Part shown: one piece after another, positions 10,485-23,178 of the stretch
Layout of the letters: every line of letters starts with the position of its first letter
Numbering within the stretch: the first letter of the stretch is position 1
NCBI RefSeq assembly: GCF_033568475.1
Contig: NC_133121.1
Coordinates: 197,108,664-197,172,663 of the forward strand
Reading direction: 5' to 3'
DNA: 64,000 nucleotides
Source: Henckelia pumila
Lineage: Eukaryota > Streptophyta > Magnoliopsida > Lamiales > Gesneriaceae
Notes under the pieces: model-generated
What the model was told of the DNA's origin: nothing
The model's database searches: none
Seen by the model: the letters and a program-made list of their open reading frames with translations, nothing else
Made by a program: the position numbers and the translations under genes

Positions 10485-11307
10485 GTGGTCTTTTAGCCTA
10501 TAAAGGACTTTTTAGGTGTCCTATTGGCAAGCCGGAAGTGGCTAGGCTCTACGGGGCTAGTAGCGGAGCTGTGCCTAAGTTTTGGAGACTATCGCCATCA
10601 GCGGGCTGATGACGGACGAAGTTATAGCTTTGGCTTCCTAAAAATATTTAGGAGTATGCAATAACTTAGTTAAGGCTTTTAGAGCTTAAAAATTGATGCA
10701 TGAGTATTTTTCATTGTAGAGCTGTTGATAGACTTGGAACCTAGATTGGGATTGCTATGGCTAATTTTAGTAAGGTACGTAAGTACTGACTGAGATGGTC
10801 AGCATGATATATGATATATGTGTTGTATGTGTATGTGTTATGTGTTTCTCATGTTTTTACTGCTTTAGCACATGCAAGTTTTTATACGTACTGCACTGCA
10901 TCCCGTGAGATGTGAGTCATGACAGTTTCCATCGATGATGAGTTACTCCTTATGGATTCGTGTCTGGGGAGGCTCAGCCCCTGGTTTTGCTATCACTAAG
11001 AGCGACCACGACGGTTGTGTAGATGCTATAGTTGATAGGTGAATATACGAGTACCCTCGCGGACTAGCTATCTGGCAAGGTGCTGTATATTCAGTGGAGC
11101 CCCTGAGCAGACTGTTTTTACCTATGTTTTAAAGTCACTTATGTACTGCATATATTTTATATATCATTACTTCCGTATTGAGCGTAGTCGCTCACGTCCA
11201 GTGTTTCTGTCTGTCTAGACACCCCATTCAACAGGGCAGGTGTAGGTACAGGTAGTGCGCCCAGCAGCTTGGAGAGACCAGTAACAAGAGAAGACAGCAG
11301 GATTAGC

Positions 11308-11726
11308 TGATAAAGGCATTTTATGCACTTAATTTGCAAATGATTTGACTTGACTTTAGTGATGTATCGAGTAGATTTTATGCTTATTTGTTGTTTTTAT
11401 AAGATGCAAGGATTGGAGGAAAAGTATCGAGAAGAGACGAAAAAAGTAATTACGGAGCTGAAAGTTTACAAAATTATTGGAGCTGCTAGAGACATTTAAA
11501 TACAATCTACACCGTTAAAATTAAAGTTTAGGATGTTTTAAAGTTGTTGTCAAAATTTCAGCTCGATCCGACTGCGAGAACTTAAGTTATGATTTTTGAA
11601 TGAATGATGCGTGATCTGGATGCACTGCAGGGCACCCGTGCCCGGAACCGGCGCACCCATGCCCTGTAGCTCTTATTTTTGAGAAAATTATCGGCGATCA
11701 GCGCACCTGCGCCCGAGGACAGCGCA
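11308..11726 (+). repeat. Athila-1 5' LTR, first segment
   Basis: It begins TGATAAAGGCATTTTATGC, matching the starts at 40295 and 45398. It stops at 11726 in GCGCA, the target site of element C, and continues at 38821. It contains part of the GCGCACC-rich repeat array. Confidence 0.9.
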
Positions 11727-13793
11727 TGTGGGGACCTCGGGTGCTAATCTCATTTTAGGGTAAGTTTTACATTAAACATGCAGTAAACATCATTAATGCA
11801 AATAAATTAAATCAAGCCCCAATTTCTTTTTATTTAAATACACGGACTCCGTGCACAGGTCCGTGCACGGGTCCGTGCATTAATCTTCACGTCCCAAACA
11901 TAAAATGCAAGGTACACGGACCCCGTGCCTACCTCCGTGTCTCGGTCCGTGCACAAGTTTTAAAAATTCTGAAGTTACTGTTTTCAACCTCAACCATACG
12001 GACCCCCACACGGACCTTGGCACGGGGTCCGTGCCTTTGTTATCTCGAACAGGCTCCAAAACAGTGAACTACACGGACCCATGCACAGGGCATGCACGGG
12101 GTCCGTTCCCTGCACTAAAAATCAACACTTAGGAAGATTTCAAGTCTGGAAAATGTGTAATCTATGGTAAAAACTCTTCATTCATATACAACATGATATA
12201 CATGCATTTAAACTTCTAAGAAACAATCTAAAATACATGAAATCACAACCATATACACATATCTAACATAAGTTCTTGTTTTGGTGTCCAACATGTTGAT
12301 CAAACTTAAAAGTTTCCAAACTTAATACATCGTCTTAAGCCCGAGTCTCCACGTGCTATATCTCTCTCTCAAGCTACCCATGTTGTCGATGACTAACTTC
12401 ACTCCCATCTATTGCCATGCATAGATACAAAACAAGACAACAGCCGGAAACATCCAGCGAGAATATAATTCTCAGTATAAACGATATATGCATGCAAACA
12501 GTATAACATTAACTCTAATCATCTTGTCTCAAAATTAAAGTAATATAATGCATATCTCACGAATTGATTCATACAAAATTTCTGCCATCAAGATTCGTAT
12601 CTGATCTTGACATGGATATTTATCTATTGTAGTCACATCTGACTCGAAAATAAGGTCGTATCAGGCCTTGGCATTAGAATCAATTCATGTAGCATATCAT
12701 ATACAAATCTAAGAGCCACTACCTGAATGGATCAACAATCACAAGTTGTAACTCAAGAATAATCAAAGAACAAGTATGTGATTTTCGACAACTCAAGAAT
12801 TGAAATCTCGAGTATCAAATGCCACTTGATCAATATCAATTTATACCTTTTATGCTCGTGAATTGTAGACGCTTCAATTCTGAAAATATACAAAAAATCA
12901 TCATATCAAACTCAATTCAACTTCTCAACCCAAACATCAAATGAAAGTGGCTTCAAACCTTCTTCACTTCTTTCCCGGTTTCGAATGCGAACGTCTCGAG
13001 TTGATCACTTCAATACAATGCTGAAATATAGTGTTTAGCACAAGAAATATCATCTTCCCAATATCTTACACTACACAGCTCATTCAACAATTCAAAACGG
13101 TAGAAATTCTAAAACCAGCGGCGTAACGGGACAAAATCGGTAACCGAAAAAATAACCAAATCAATTCTATCATTCAAACAACTTCATATACACTTCATAT
13201 CAGTTAACATATATCACTAAACCAGAAAATCAGAAGTATAAAGGGGTTTGAACATGGCTGAAAAATTATATCAAATCAATACGGCGTTCGTTCTTTGTTC
13301 CGATTTCGAAGATAACATCACAACTAGATCAAAAACCAATATTCATATTTATAATCTGATTTCCCCAATATACCATATCTCAAAATAGGCTGAATCATAA
13401 GAAAACTTACTTCAATTTGAAGCACGTCGTGCAAGGACGCAATGCTATATTCGGAATTGAAATCGGATAACCGAAACACAAAATATCAGAGCTCGAAGAA
13501 AGATGAAAATGGCGTTTATGAAGGTTCTGAACTTCTCCTCCCTATTCTGATGAAGGCACGTGTGAAATGATATAATACAAGTGGGAATTAAGATATACAT
13601 ATATATATATATATATAGCATATTTGCAGTTTAGTCCCTGCACTTTTAGCTATTTGCAATTCAGTCCCCGAAAACTTAAAATAATTCAATTTCAATCCTA
13701 AATAATTTAAGAATATTAGAATTTAATTCTAAACTCCATATATTCCCAAATTATATATTTTTGGATTAAAATTAAATAATTTCAAGCTTTACA
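11727..13793 (-). repeat. Element C 3' LTR
   Basis: On the minus strand it starts TGTAAAGCTTGAAATT and ends GGTCCCCACA. It is 2067 bp against 2050 bp for the other copy, with visible substitutions and small indels throughout, so C is clearly older than E. Its array of CACGGACC/GGTCCGTG palindromes lies at 11846-12110. Confidence 0.92.
11846..12115. repeat. CACGGACC/GGTCCGTG palindrome array in the C LTR
   Basis: About ten copies of CACGGAC, GGTCCGTGC or near variants, many paired as hairpins such as CACGGACC...GGTCCGTG, occur in 270 bp. The matching array in the 5' LTR is at 36875-37145. Both lie near the downstream (U5) end of the LTR in element sense. Confidence 0.85.
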
Positions 13794-13810
13794 TTTCTCC
13801 CCCTCTAAGA
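13794..13810 (-). other. Polypurine tract of element C
   Basis: On the minus strand the bases just before the 3' LTR read TCTTAGAGGGGGAGAAA, a purine tract that primes plus-strand DNA synthesis. Element D has the equivalent AGAGGGGGAGAA at 21091. Confidence 0.85.
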
Positions 13811-13899
13811 CCTGATTTCATCCCCGAAATCTCATGCAAGTTGTATATGAAATTTTCATACACATAAGATAATAAACTAACAGAATAAGAACTCACATC

Positions 13900-14099
13900 A
13901 GTGAAAAAATTATGGAAACCTCTGTCTCATGTATGTCTCAGTCTCCCAGGTAGCTTCTTCAACACCTTGTTGACTCCACTGAACTTTCACTAACTGAATC
14001 GTCTTGTTTCTGAGCTGCTTTTCTATGTGATCAAGAATCAGAATAGGCTGCTCAAAATAACTTAAAGTCTCGTCAAGTTCAGCTTGATCAGGTTTAAGA
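13900..14099 (-). pseudogene. Element C pol C-terminus (chromodomain-like)
   Basis: The minus strand encodes DQAELDETLSYFEQPI and then VKVQWSQQGVEEATWETE, the C-terminal segment that follows the integrase in chromoviruses and is thought to guide integration to heterochromatin. It is separated from the rest of C pol by the insertion of element D at 14100-23178. A stop interrupts it near its end (RQRFP followed by a stop). Confidence 0.8.
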
Positions 14100-14104
14100 A
14101 TATG

Positions 14105-16179
14105 TGTAACACCCCGTTTTTATCTTAATTGAGTTAATTTGAGTTAATCGGAGATTTACAGAGTTCAAGAACCGACTTGATTTAGATCAGAGTCTATTTT
14201 GCAAATTTTGGAAATTTCAGGGACTAAAGTGTAAAATTGGAGTTTAATATATTATCTACTCTTGGTTTGACCTCTTGACTACTCCATCTTCTCCCTTGCA
14301 CGCCTCTCCTCCATTAGAGCCGCCTCCTTTGAGTTCCAAGCTTCCAGATTTCTTCCCGAGCTCGATTCGGCCGTTAGAATTTATTTCTGAAGGCAGATTA
14401 GCGATCACTGCAGCGAGATATTCATTATATCATAAGTTTTTCTACGATCAGACACATTCTATTTTTCGGATGTTGTTAGAATCGATTGAGTTTCGAGTAT
14501 GTTATTCCTGGCAGAGTTCTGATCATTTATTATCTGTCGATTTTGAAATAGAGCGTCGTTCGGAATTGTTATGATTTTGGAAGTTTATTCGAAAACTTGG
14601 AGTTTGAGATTTGTTGGGTTTGCGGTATTTTTGTTGTATTAGCATTGTTATGAGTTAGTATCGTTGTTATACTGCTGTCTGTGTTTCCGGTTCGATCAGT
14701 TATAGCCGTTATGCCGCCGGTTTGAGTTTTGGGGATTTTAAACCGTTTCGAGTTGTTGAAACTTGGCAATTTGGTTTGATCGTCATTGTTGATCATCTTT
14801 TGTCTCCGTACAGATTCGTTTGGAGTTGTCGAGCCCGGTGTTGACAACATTGGATCGTCGAAGAGATTAGACAAAGAACGGTAAAGAGATTACCTTGAGT
14901 CGTTGTTGTTGTTAGGTTGTATAGTTTCTGATATAACCTTTTATTGCAGCTTATCCAGAGTTGAAGCTATTGCATTTAAAGGTAAAATCAGTCATCGTTA
15001 ACGGGATAGCATACTCGGGACAGTTGGTTAACGAGTTTCCATTAAAATCACATACTTGCAACAATACTTGTTCTAGCATGTGAAACTTGTATTTTGTTGT
15101 TGATTTAGTTTTATTATATGTTTTAATGATTTATGTTTTCTTATGCATTCATATTGAGCAAAACCTTTGATTTTAGCGGGCAGAACAGCCCTTTTTGTTT
15201 AGACGTTTTGGGGGCTATACTATGAGTGGCCTGGGTGTAGAGGTTCATCTAGTGTCAGCATACTCCTTATAGTGGCACCAAAGTCTAGGGGAGTGGGATA
15301 CGTGGCACCACCTCTATTGGGAGAGTCGGTGAGTCGTTACGTGATCTCATCCTCGGGATCCCAAAAGCAGAGCAGAAACCCCTTGTTTATCAAAGTTGAT
15401 ATCCCTATTTTAAAGACATGCATATCATTAGTTTGATTTTATTATGTTGTCTTGAAAGAATTTTGTTGTTATATTACATGTATTACTTGTTATGTTGCTT
15501 TTACTGGGAATATCTTTCTCACCAGAGTTATCTGGCTGTTGCTTTGTTTTGTTTGTGTACTTGGAAACAGGAGGGGTAGGATCAAGTCAGCGAAGACCTG
15601 GTTAGCATTTAGTCTGAGAGATAGCAGTGAGACTCGGTTTAGAAGTTGAATATGCATGCCAACTAGTTTTATGTTTTGAGGCATGTTAGAATTCAAACCT
15701 GTTATGTTTTGTATTCGGATTGTAATAAGTAGAATCGATGCATGTTCTATCTTTTTGAGTGGTTGATCAACTCTAGAACTTCATGTATTATTTGGAGGAA
15801 CTACGTTTGTAATGCATGATTATGATTTGAATGTGTAGGATTGTTTTGGAATTGAGTTCCTGAGGTTTCTGCTCTGTTTCTGGTTTTGCAGCAGGGGGCG
15901 CAAGGTCTGCAGTTTTTAGCAGACCGAGCGCACCCCCTTCCGAGCAAGGCAATAGGTTTGCTATTTTGGCCGTGCTCGATCTGCTATTTTTAGCAGACCG
16001 AGCGCGACCCCTGTTGAGTAGAACAGTAGGCTGAATAGTTGGAGGTGCCCGGTCTGCAGTTTATAGCAGACCGAGCGCACCCCCTTTTAAAAAATAATTT
16101 CTTTTACTTTTAGTCTTGGATCTTGTATGCTTAATTGTTGTTTAATTCGAGATTAGTTGTTTAGAACCGAGGTCTCACA
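14105..16179 (+). repeat. Element D 5' LTR
   Basis: It begins TGTAACACCCCG and ends CCGAGGTCTCACA. Three hairpins of type GGTCTGC...GCAGACC lie near its downstream end (15900-16085). The small open frames at 14275-14574 and 15452-15649 recur with changes in the other LTR and are not genes. Confidence 0.92.
15896..16085. repeat. Three-hairpin cassette in the D 5' LTR
   Basis: Three units, each with arms GGTCTGC (or GATCTGC) and GCAGACC around a short T-rich loop followed by GAGCGC and ACCCC, start near 15904, 15972 and 16050. The 3' LTR has the same three at 22886-23080. In D2 this position holds a different sequence with the same layout. Confidence 0.85.
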
Positions 16180-16184
16180 TTAAG

Positions 16185-16197
16185 TGGTATCACAGAG
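16185..16197 (+). other. Primer-binding site of element D
   Basis: TGGTATCACAGAG lies 5 bases after the 5' LTR. It is a slightly altered form of TGGTATCAGAGC, complementary to the 3' end of initiator tRNA-Met. Confidence 0.85.
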
Positions 16198-16480
16198 ATA
16201 AGTTCTTGGTTGAACTAGAGCGAGCGGGGTAGATCGAGTCTGTGTGTATTGGCTCCTCGCATGTGTTTGAATTATTTGTTGTTTAATTAATTCCATGCGA
16301 GCATGCTTTATTATTGAGAATTATTTGAATTACATGACTATGTGATTTAAATTTATAAAGCATGATCTACTTGAGATATAACTGTTTTGTTTATCGATTG
16401 GTATCCGATTTTCTGAGAGGTTGAAAGGGCACCGCATTGTAGCGATTGAGATATCTTGTGTCCTAACCTTTGATTATCAG

Positions 16481-18140
16481 ATGGGTCCTCGTCGAGTTAT
16501 TAACAGAAACTCACCGCCAGTTACTCCACTGAATAAGCAAGCTAGTACTCAAACTTTTCAGATGGATTCTATAGCGACTCCTATGGAAACCTTGCTGAAG
16601 AGGTTTCAGTCGTTTTATCCGCATTTGTTGCTAGGTACAGAGAATCCGGTTGACTGTGAGAGCTGGTTGGATGACATTGATCAGTTGTTTGATTCCCTTG
16701 ATTACTCTGACGACAACCGAACTAAGTAAGTCATTCATCAGCTTCTTGGTATTGCTAAGAACTGGTGGATCATGACGAAGAGATCCATGGAGAATCGAGG
16801 TACAGTTGTTTCTTGGTCTTTTTCAAAACTGAGTTTTATAAGCGGGTTTTCCCTATTTCATACCGAAAGGAAAAGGGAGCAGAGTTTGCCAATCTGAGGC
16901 AAGGGAACTTGAACATTAAAGAGTATGTTGCCAAATTCGATAGTCTGTTGCGTTTTGCACCGCATATCACTGACAATGAAGAAGCCAAAGCCGATCAGTT
17001 CATCAACGGCTTGAATCCTGACATCTTCACGTTGGTAAATACTGCTAGGCCCGATAACTTTGCAGATGCCATGAATCACGCAAAGGGAGCTGAAGTGGGT
17101 TTGTGGAGGCAGAGAGGAAATCAGATGGTACCTCAGCAGCAGAGACAATCTTAGAATCATCCATCTCAATATCAGAATCAGCCACCTGAATATCAGAACC
17201 AACAATAGAGATATGAAGGTGGAAGCAGTGGGGGAAACAAAAAGGATCATTACAAAGCAAGGGTGAAACAGTTCAAGAGGCAGGGGAACAGTTCTTCTAG
17301 TTCCAGTGGTTTCAAGCAATTCGGTTCAGGACATAGTTTTGGATCTTCATCTTTGTTCTTCAACAAGTGTGGAGGTATACACTCATCGGATCAGTGTGTA
17401 GGGGTCTTTGGGAAGATCAATACCTGTCAGCAACCGGGACACTTTTCTAAGATGTGCCCTCAGCGTAGTAGAGATCGAGCTCAGAGTGGGAGTTCATCCA
17501 GACCTACAGCGCAGCCTGAGAGACAGTCTTTTGCAGTTCACTCCTTCCAGCCTAAGCAGCAGAACAGACAGGGAGGTAACCCTAGTGCGAACCAGCCTCC
17601 GAGAAAGCAGGCACTAGTCTTTGCTTTGATAGAGGATCAGGCTCAGGCAGCACCTAACGATGTTATAGCAGGTAACTGTTCGATTTTCGGTTATTCTGCT
17701 CATGTTTTGATAGATACAGGTACTTCCCATTACTTTATCTCTGAGAAATTTGTGTTGTTGCATGCTTTGACTACTGAGTTGTTCCCTACTATAGTAGTTG
17801 TTACTTCACCTTTGTGTGGAGGAATTGTTTCTGTCAGATTAGTCAAGAACTGTGAACTCTGTTTTGAGGGAAATTTGTTAGAGTTCGATTGTATTGTACT
17901 TGGGTTGTCAGATTTTGATTGTATTGTTGGTATAGATGCTTTAACCAAGTACAGGGCAACCGTCGATTTTTTTCAGAAGGTTGTCAGGTTCAGACCTGAA
18001 ATGGCAGACGAGTGTAAATTCTTTGGTAAGGGTTCTCGATCTAGAATTCTTTTGATTGCACTGTTATCTATGACTCATTTGTTACATAGAGGTGCGGAGG
18101 GATTTCTGGTCTATGCAGTTGATGTAGTGAATCTAGCCCT
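16481..18140 (+). pseudogene. Element D gag and protease
   Basis: The start MGPRRVINRN at 16481 matches the gag start of D2. The Retrotrans_gag domain covers about 16590-17100 (ESWLDDIDQL, then NIKEYVAKFDSLLRFAPHIT, then DQFINGLNPDIF). It is followed by a serine/glutamine-rich linker and a zinc-knuckle region (about 17360-17460) in which the first Cys of the second knuckle is replaced (INTCQQPGHFSKMC). The aspartic protease begins near 17590 with the active-site segment VLIDTGTSH (Asp codon 17713). The frame is broken by a stop at 16727, a frameshift around 16790-16860 and a stop at 17152. Gag forms the particle and the protease matures it; neither can be made from this copy. Confidence 0.85.
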
Positions 18141-18143
18141 GAA

Positions 18144-19500
18144 TTGGTTGATATACCAGTGGTTAGAGATTTTGCTGATGTGTTTCCGGAAGATGTTCCT
18201 GGATTGCCGCCTATTCGAGAGATCGAATTCAGCATTGATTTGGTGTCAGGTACTCAACCTATTTCCAAAGCTCCGTATCGTATGGCACCAGTTGAATTGA
18301 GAGAGTTGAAGGAACAATATGAGGATTTGATTGCCAAGGGATACATCAGACCTAGTGTATCGCCTTGGGGTGCTCCTGTTCTGTTTGTTTGGAAGAAGGA
18401 TGGTTTTATGCGGCTCTATATTGACTACCGTCAACTGAATCAGGCTACAGTCAAGAACAGGAATCCTTTACCCCAAATAGATGACCCGTTTGATAAGTTG
18501 CAGGGTTCTTCCGTCTATTAAAAGATTGATCTGAGGTCAGGTTATCACCAGCTAAGAGTGCGAGAGGAAGATGTTCCTAAGACCACATTCAGAACGAGGT
18601 ATGGTCATTTCGAGTTTATAGTCATGCCGTTTGGTTTGAGTAACGCTCCAGCGGTTTTTATGGGTTTGATGAACCGTATTTTTTTAGCGCTTTTTAGATG
18701 ATTTTGTTATTATCTTCATCGATGATATTCTTATCTACTCAAAGAACCGTACTGACCATGCAGAGCATTTGAGGGCCGTCTTGTAGATTTTGCGAGTTGA
18801 GCAGTTGTTTGCCAAGCTATCTAAGTGTGAGTTCTGGCTGGATCGAGTTGTCTTTCTCAGTCATATTATTTCTGGAGATGGGATTTCTGTCAATCCCAAC
18901 AATATTGAAGCGGTTATGAATTGACCTAGACCGACATCAGTACCTGAGATCCGAAGCTTTATGTGTTTAGCTAGTTATTATCGCCGATTCATCAAGGGAT
19001 TCTCATCTATTGTCAGGCCTATTACCCAGCTGACTCAGAAGAATGCGCCTTTTGTCTGGACTGCAGATTGTGAGGCTAGCTTTGTTGATCTGAAGAGGAG
19101 ACTGACCAGTGCTCCGATTCTTTCTATTCCGAAAGGTACTGGAGGTTTCACAGTATATTGTGATGCTTCTAACCGAGGCTTGGATTGTGTTCTTATGTAG
19201 CATAAGCATGTGATAGCGTATGCATCAAGGCAGCTAAAGCCGCACAAGACTCGTTATCCGGTTCATGATCTTGAACTCGCTGCGATTGCTTTTGCTTTGA
19301 AGATCTGGCATCACTATTTGTATGGTGAGTATTTCGAGATATTTTTGATCATAAGAGTCTTAAGTACTTATTTTCACAGACAGAGCTGAATATGAGACAG
19401 AGAAGATGGTTAGATCTGTTGAAGGATTTCTACTATGAAATCAAGTATTATCTGGGGAAGTCGAATGTCGTTGCAGATGCCTTGAGCCGAAAGCTTTGTT
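18144..19500 (+). pseudogene. Element D reverse transcriptase and RNase H
   Basis: The protein resumes with [21 protein letters not shown] and continues through [50 protein letters not shown] and the catalytic FIDDILIYS block (about 18710-18740). Tether and RNase H follow (CDASNRGLDCVLM, then [10 protein letters not shown]). Stops at 18519, 18784, 18922 and 19198 and a frameshift near 18695 disable it. In the active element this makes cDNA from the RNA and removes the RNA template. Confidence 0.85.
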
Positions 19501-21005
19501 CTTCATCTCTTTCTACTATCGGTTTTTCTCAGTTGATCCATGATTGTTGCACTTCTGGTTTAGAGTTTGAAACAGATAGGAAGACTATCAGAGTGTTTTC
19601 TATTTAAGCCGAGCCAGAGCTATTTGTATTGATCAAAGAATCACAGAAGTCTCATCCAAGCATTCAAGTTTCAGTAGAGAAAGTCAGATCCGGACATTTG
19701 TCTGAATTTCAGGTTAGAAATGATGTTTTGTTTGTGAATAACCGTATTGTTGTGCCTGATATTGCGGAGTTGAGATAGCGTATTCTCCGAGAGGCTCATT
19801 GCAGTCAGTTCAGTGTTCACCCTGGAGGCCGTAAGATGTACAACGATCTGAAGAACCAGTTTTGGTGGAAGAGAATGAAGAGCGATGTGGCGAGGTTTGT
19901 ATCTCGATGTTTGAACTGTCAGCAAGTGAAAGCAGAAGGGAAGCGATCGGGTGGTTTGTTGCACATTCTATCTGTTCCTGAATTGAAATGGGATCACATT
20001 TCTATGGATTTCGTCACGAAGCTACCGCGATCTGCTCAAGGATGCGATGCTATTTGGGTAGTGATCGACCGATTGACGAAGTCTGCTTGTTTCATTTCGT
20101 ACATTAACAATGTTGTGAGATTGCATGGTATGCCGAAGTCGATCGTTTCAGACCGAGATCCTAGATTCACTTCGCACTTTTGGCACAGCCTACAGGAGGC
20201 ACTTGGTACTCGCTTGCATCTGAGTACAACTTGTCATCCTCAGACCGATGGACAGTCGAGCGGACTATCCAGACGTTAGAGGATATGCTGCGAGCGGTAG
20301 TGCTATACTTTGGCACTAGTTGGCAAGATTCTTTGCTTCTTGGTTAATTTTCTTACAACAGCAGCTTCCAAACGAGTATCGGTATGGCGCTTTTTTGAGG
20401 CATTGTACGACAAAAAGTGCTGATCTCCGTTGTTTTGGTACGATTTGTCCGAGTCACCTGATTTGGGACCGGATATGCTTAGAGATATGGCAGAGCAAGT
20501 TAAGATCATTCAGTTGAGAATGAAGTCAGCTCAGGATAGACAGGCGAAATATGTGAATGTCAGATGTAGACCTCTGAGTTTCGGGCAGGGAGACCGAGTT
20601 TTCCTTAAGATTTCTCCTTTCAGAGGCACAATCAGATTTGGTAAGAGAGGGAAGTTATCTCTGAGATTCATCGGGCCGTACGAGATTCTCGAGAAGTTAG
20701 GCGATCTTGCCTACAGACTTGCACTTCCTCCGTCTTTATCTGGTATTCACGACGTTTTTCACGTCTCTATGCTGCGGAAGTACCAAACAGATCCTTCTCA
20801 TATTCTTCAGCCTGACGAAGCCGAGTTAGACGAGACTCTAAGCTACTTTGAGCGACCGATTCAGATCCTTGATCGGAAAGAGAAGCAACTCAGAACCAAG
20901 TTGATTCCGTTGGTGAAAGTACATTGGAGCCGTCATGGAGTCGAGGAAGCGACTTGGGAGACAGAATCCAACATGAGACAACATTTTCCTGAGTTATTCA
21001 GATGA
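19500..21005 (+). pseudogene. Element D integrase with chromodomain-like C-terminus
   Basis: The zinc-binding HHCC region runs about 19795-19925 (HCSQFSVHPGGR, then SRCLNCQQVKAE). The catalytic core has WDHISMDFVTKLP and [15 protein letters not shown]. Comparison with element C shows about 20 residues missing between CFISYIN and the following VVRLHG. A frameshift occurs after DGQSS. The C-terminal piece (20430-21005) contains [24 protein letters not shown] and VKVHWSRHGVEEATWETE, the chromodomain-like end. Confidence 0.85.
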
Positions 21006-21090
21006 TGTAAGTTCTTCTTACTGTCTTTAGTTCTTTATTCTATCTTATGAGTTGTGATTCTTATTGATTTCGAAGACGAAATATCTTCTT

Positions 21091-21103
21091 AGAGGGGGAG
21101 AAT
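21091..21103 (+). other. Polypurine tract of element D
   Basis: AGAGGGGGAGAAT lies just before the 3' LTR, in the canonical plus-strand priming position. Confidence 0.85.
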
Positions 21104-23173
21104 CGTAACTCTCCGTTTTTATCTTAATTGAGTTTATTTGAGTTAATTGGAGATTACAGAGTTCAAGAGCCGACTTGTTTTTGATCAGGGTCTATTTTGA
21201 AAATTTTGGAAATTTCAGGGACTAAAGTGCAAAATTGGAGTTTAATATATTATCTACTCTTGGTTTGACCTCTTGACTCCTCCAACTTCTCCCTTGCATG
21301 CCTCTCCTCCATTAGAGCCGCCTCATTTGAGTTCCAAGCTTCCAGATTACTTTCCGAGCTCGATCCGGCCGTCAAAATTTATTTCTGAAGGCAGATAGCA
21401 ATCACTGCAGCGAGATCTTCGTTATATCGTAAGTTTTTCTACGATCAGACACATTCTATTTTTTGGATGTTGTTAAAATCGATTGAGTTTCGAGTATGTT
21501 ATTCTTGGCAGAGTTCTGATCGTTTATTATCTATCGATTTTGAAATAGAGCATCGTTCGGAATTGTTATGATTTTTTGAAGTTTATTCGAAAACTTGGAG
21601 TTTGAGATTTGTTGGGTTTGCAGTATTTTTGTTGTATTAGCATTGTTATGAGTTAGTATCATTGTTATACTGCTGTCTGTGTTTTCGGTTCGATCAGTTA
21701 TAGCTGTTATGCTGTCGGTTTGAGTTTTAGGGATTTCGAACCGTTTCGAGTTGTTGAAACATGGCTATTGGGTTTGATCGTCGTTGTTCATCATCTTTTG
21801 TCTCCGTACAGATTTTTTTGGAGTTGTCGAGCCCGGTGTTGACAGCATTGGATTGTCGAAGAGATTGGACGAAGAACGGTAAAGAGATTACCTTGAGCCG
21901 TTGTTGTTAGGTTGCATAGTTTCTGATATAACCTTTTATTATTGCTTATCCAGATTTGGAGCTATTTAATTTAAAGGTAAAAGCAGTCATCGTTAGCGGG
22001 ATAGTATACTCGGGATAATTGGTTCACGAGTTTTCCTTAAAATCGCATACTTGCAACAATACTTGTTCTAGCATGTGGAACTTGTATTTTGTTGTTGATT
22101 GAGTTTTATTATATGGTTTAATGCTTTATGTTTTCTTATGCATTCATATTGAGCCAAAACTTTGATTTTAGCGGGCAGAACAACCCTTTTTGTTTAGACG
22201 TTTTGGGGGCTATACTGTGAGTGGCCTGGGTGTAGAGGTTCACCTAGTGTCAGCATACTCCTTAAAGTCGCACCAAAGACTAGGGGAGTGGGATACGTGG
22301 CACCACCTCGATTGGGAGAGTCGGTGAGTTGTTACGTGATCTCATCCTCTGGATCCCAAAAGCAGAGCAGCAACCCCTTGTTTATCAGAGTTGATATCTC
22401 TATTTTAAAGACATGCATATCATTAGTTTATTTGATTATGTTGTCTTGAAAGCATGTTGTTGTTATATTACATGTATTGCTTGTTATGTTGCTTTTACTG
22501 GGAATATCTTTATCATCGGAGTTATCCAGTTGTTGCTTTATTTTGTATGTGTACTTGGCAACAGGAGGGGCATGATCAAGTCAGCGAAGACCTGGTTAGC
22601 ATTTAGTCTGAGAGATAGCAGTGGGACTCGGTTTAGAAGTTGAATATGAATGCCAACCTAGTTTTATGTTTTAAGGCATGTTAGAATTCAAACTTGTTAT
22701 GTTTTATATTCGGATAGTAATAGCTAGAATCGATGCATGTTCTATCTTTTTGAGTGGTTGATCAACTCTATAACTTCATGTATTATTTGGAGGAACTGCG
22801 TTTGTAATGCATGATTATGATTTGAATGTGTTGGAATGTTTTGGAATTGAGTTCCTGAGGTTTCTGCACTGTTTCTGGTTTTGCAGCAGGGGGCGCACGG
22901 TCTGTAGTTTTTAGCAGACCAAGCGCAACCCCTTCCGAACAAGGTAGTAGGTTTGCTGTTTTGGCTGCGCTCGATCTGCTATTTTTAGCAGACCGAGTGC
23001 GACCCCTGTTGAGCAGAACAGTATGCTGAATAGTTGGAGGCGCCCGGTCTTCAGTTTTTAGCAAATCGAGCGCACCCCCTTTTTAAAAAAAATTCTTTTA
23101 CTTTTAGTCTTGGATCTTGTATGTTTAATTGTTGTTTAATCTAAGATTAGTTGTTTAGAACCGAGGTCTCACA
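21104..23173 (+). repeat. Element D 3' LTR
   Basis: It starts CGTAACTCTCCG where the 5' LTR has TGTAACACCCCG, so the terminal TG has been lost by mutation, and it ends TCTCACA. It aligns over its full length with 14105-16179 with many substitutions, so D is not recent. The flanking ATATG completes the target duplication. Confidence 0.92.
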
Positions 23174-23178
23174 ATATG

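Larger units (their letters stand above)
10004..11307 (+). mobile_element. LTR A1: 5' part of a Ty3/gypsy LTR (family A)
   Basis: It begins TGTAGTGACTCGTATCC, closely matching the start of LTR A3 at 59666. It shares with A2 and A4 a palindrome array, a TATAAATAGGGG promoter and a GACGGACGAAG block downstream. A complete member of the family (A4) ends in CACTACA and is followed by a tRNA-Met primer site, which fixes the orientation. This copy cuts the Helitron gene (TGAAC, 9999-10003, would be its target sequence) and is itself cut at 11308 by Athila-1. The remaining roughly 150-200 bp of the LTR are not seen in the window. Confidence 0.75.
14105..23173 (+). mobile_element. Element D: Ty3/gypsy chromovirus, plus strand, nested in C
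   Basis: It is bounded by the 5-bp target duplication ATATG (14100-14104 and 23174-23178). It has two LTRs of about 2075 and 2070 bp, a primer site (16185) and a polypurine tract (21091), and is 9069 bp long. It interrupts the integrase/chromodomain part of element C. Its coding region has many stops and frameshifts. A second, truncated member of the same family (D2) is at 47979-51032. Confidence 0.93.

Noticed and set aside
10424-10609. Frame with a polyserine run
   Set aside because: It is a translated CTT microsatellite inside LTR A1.
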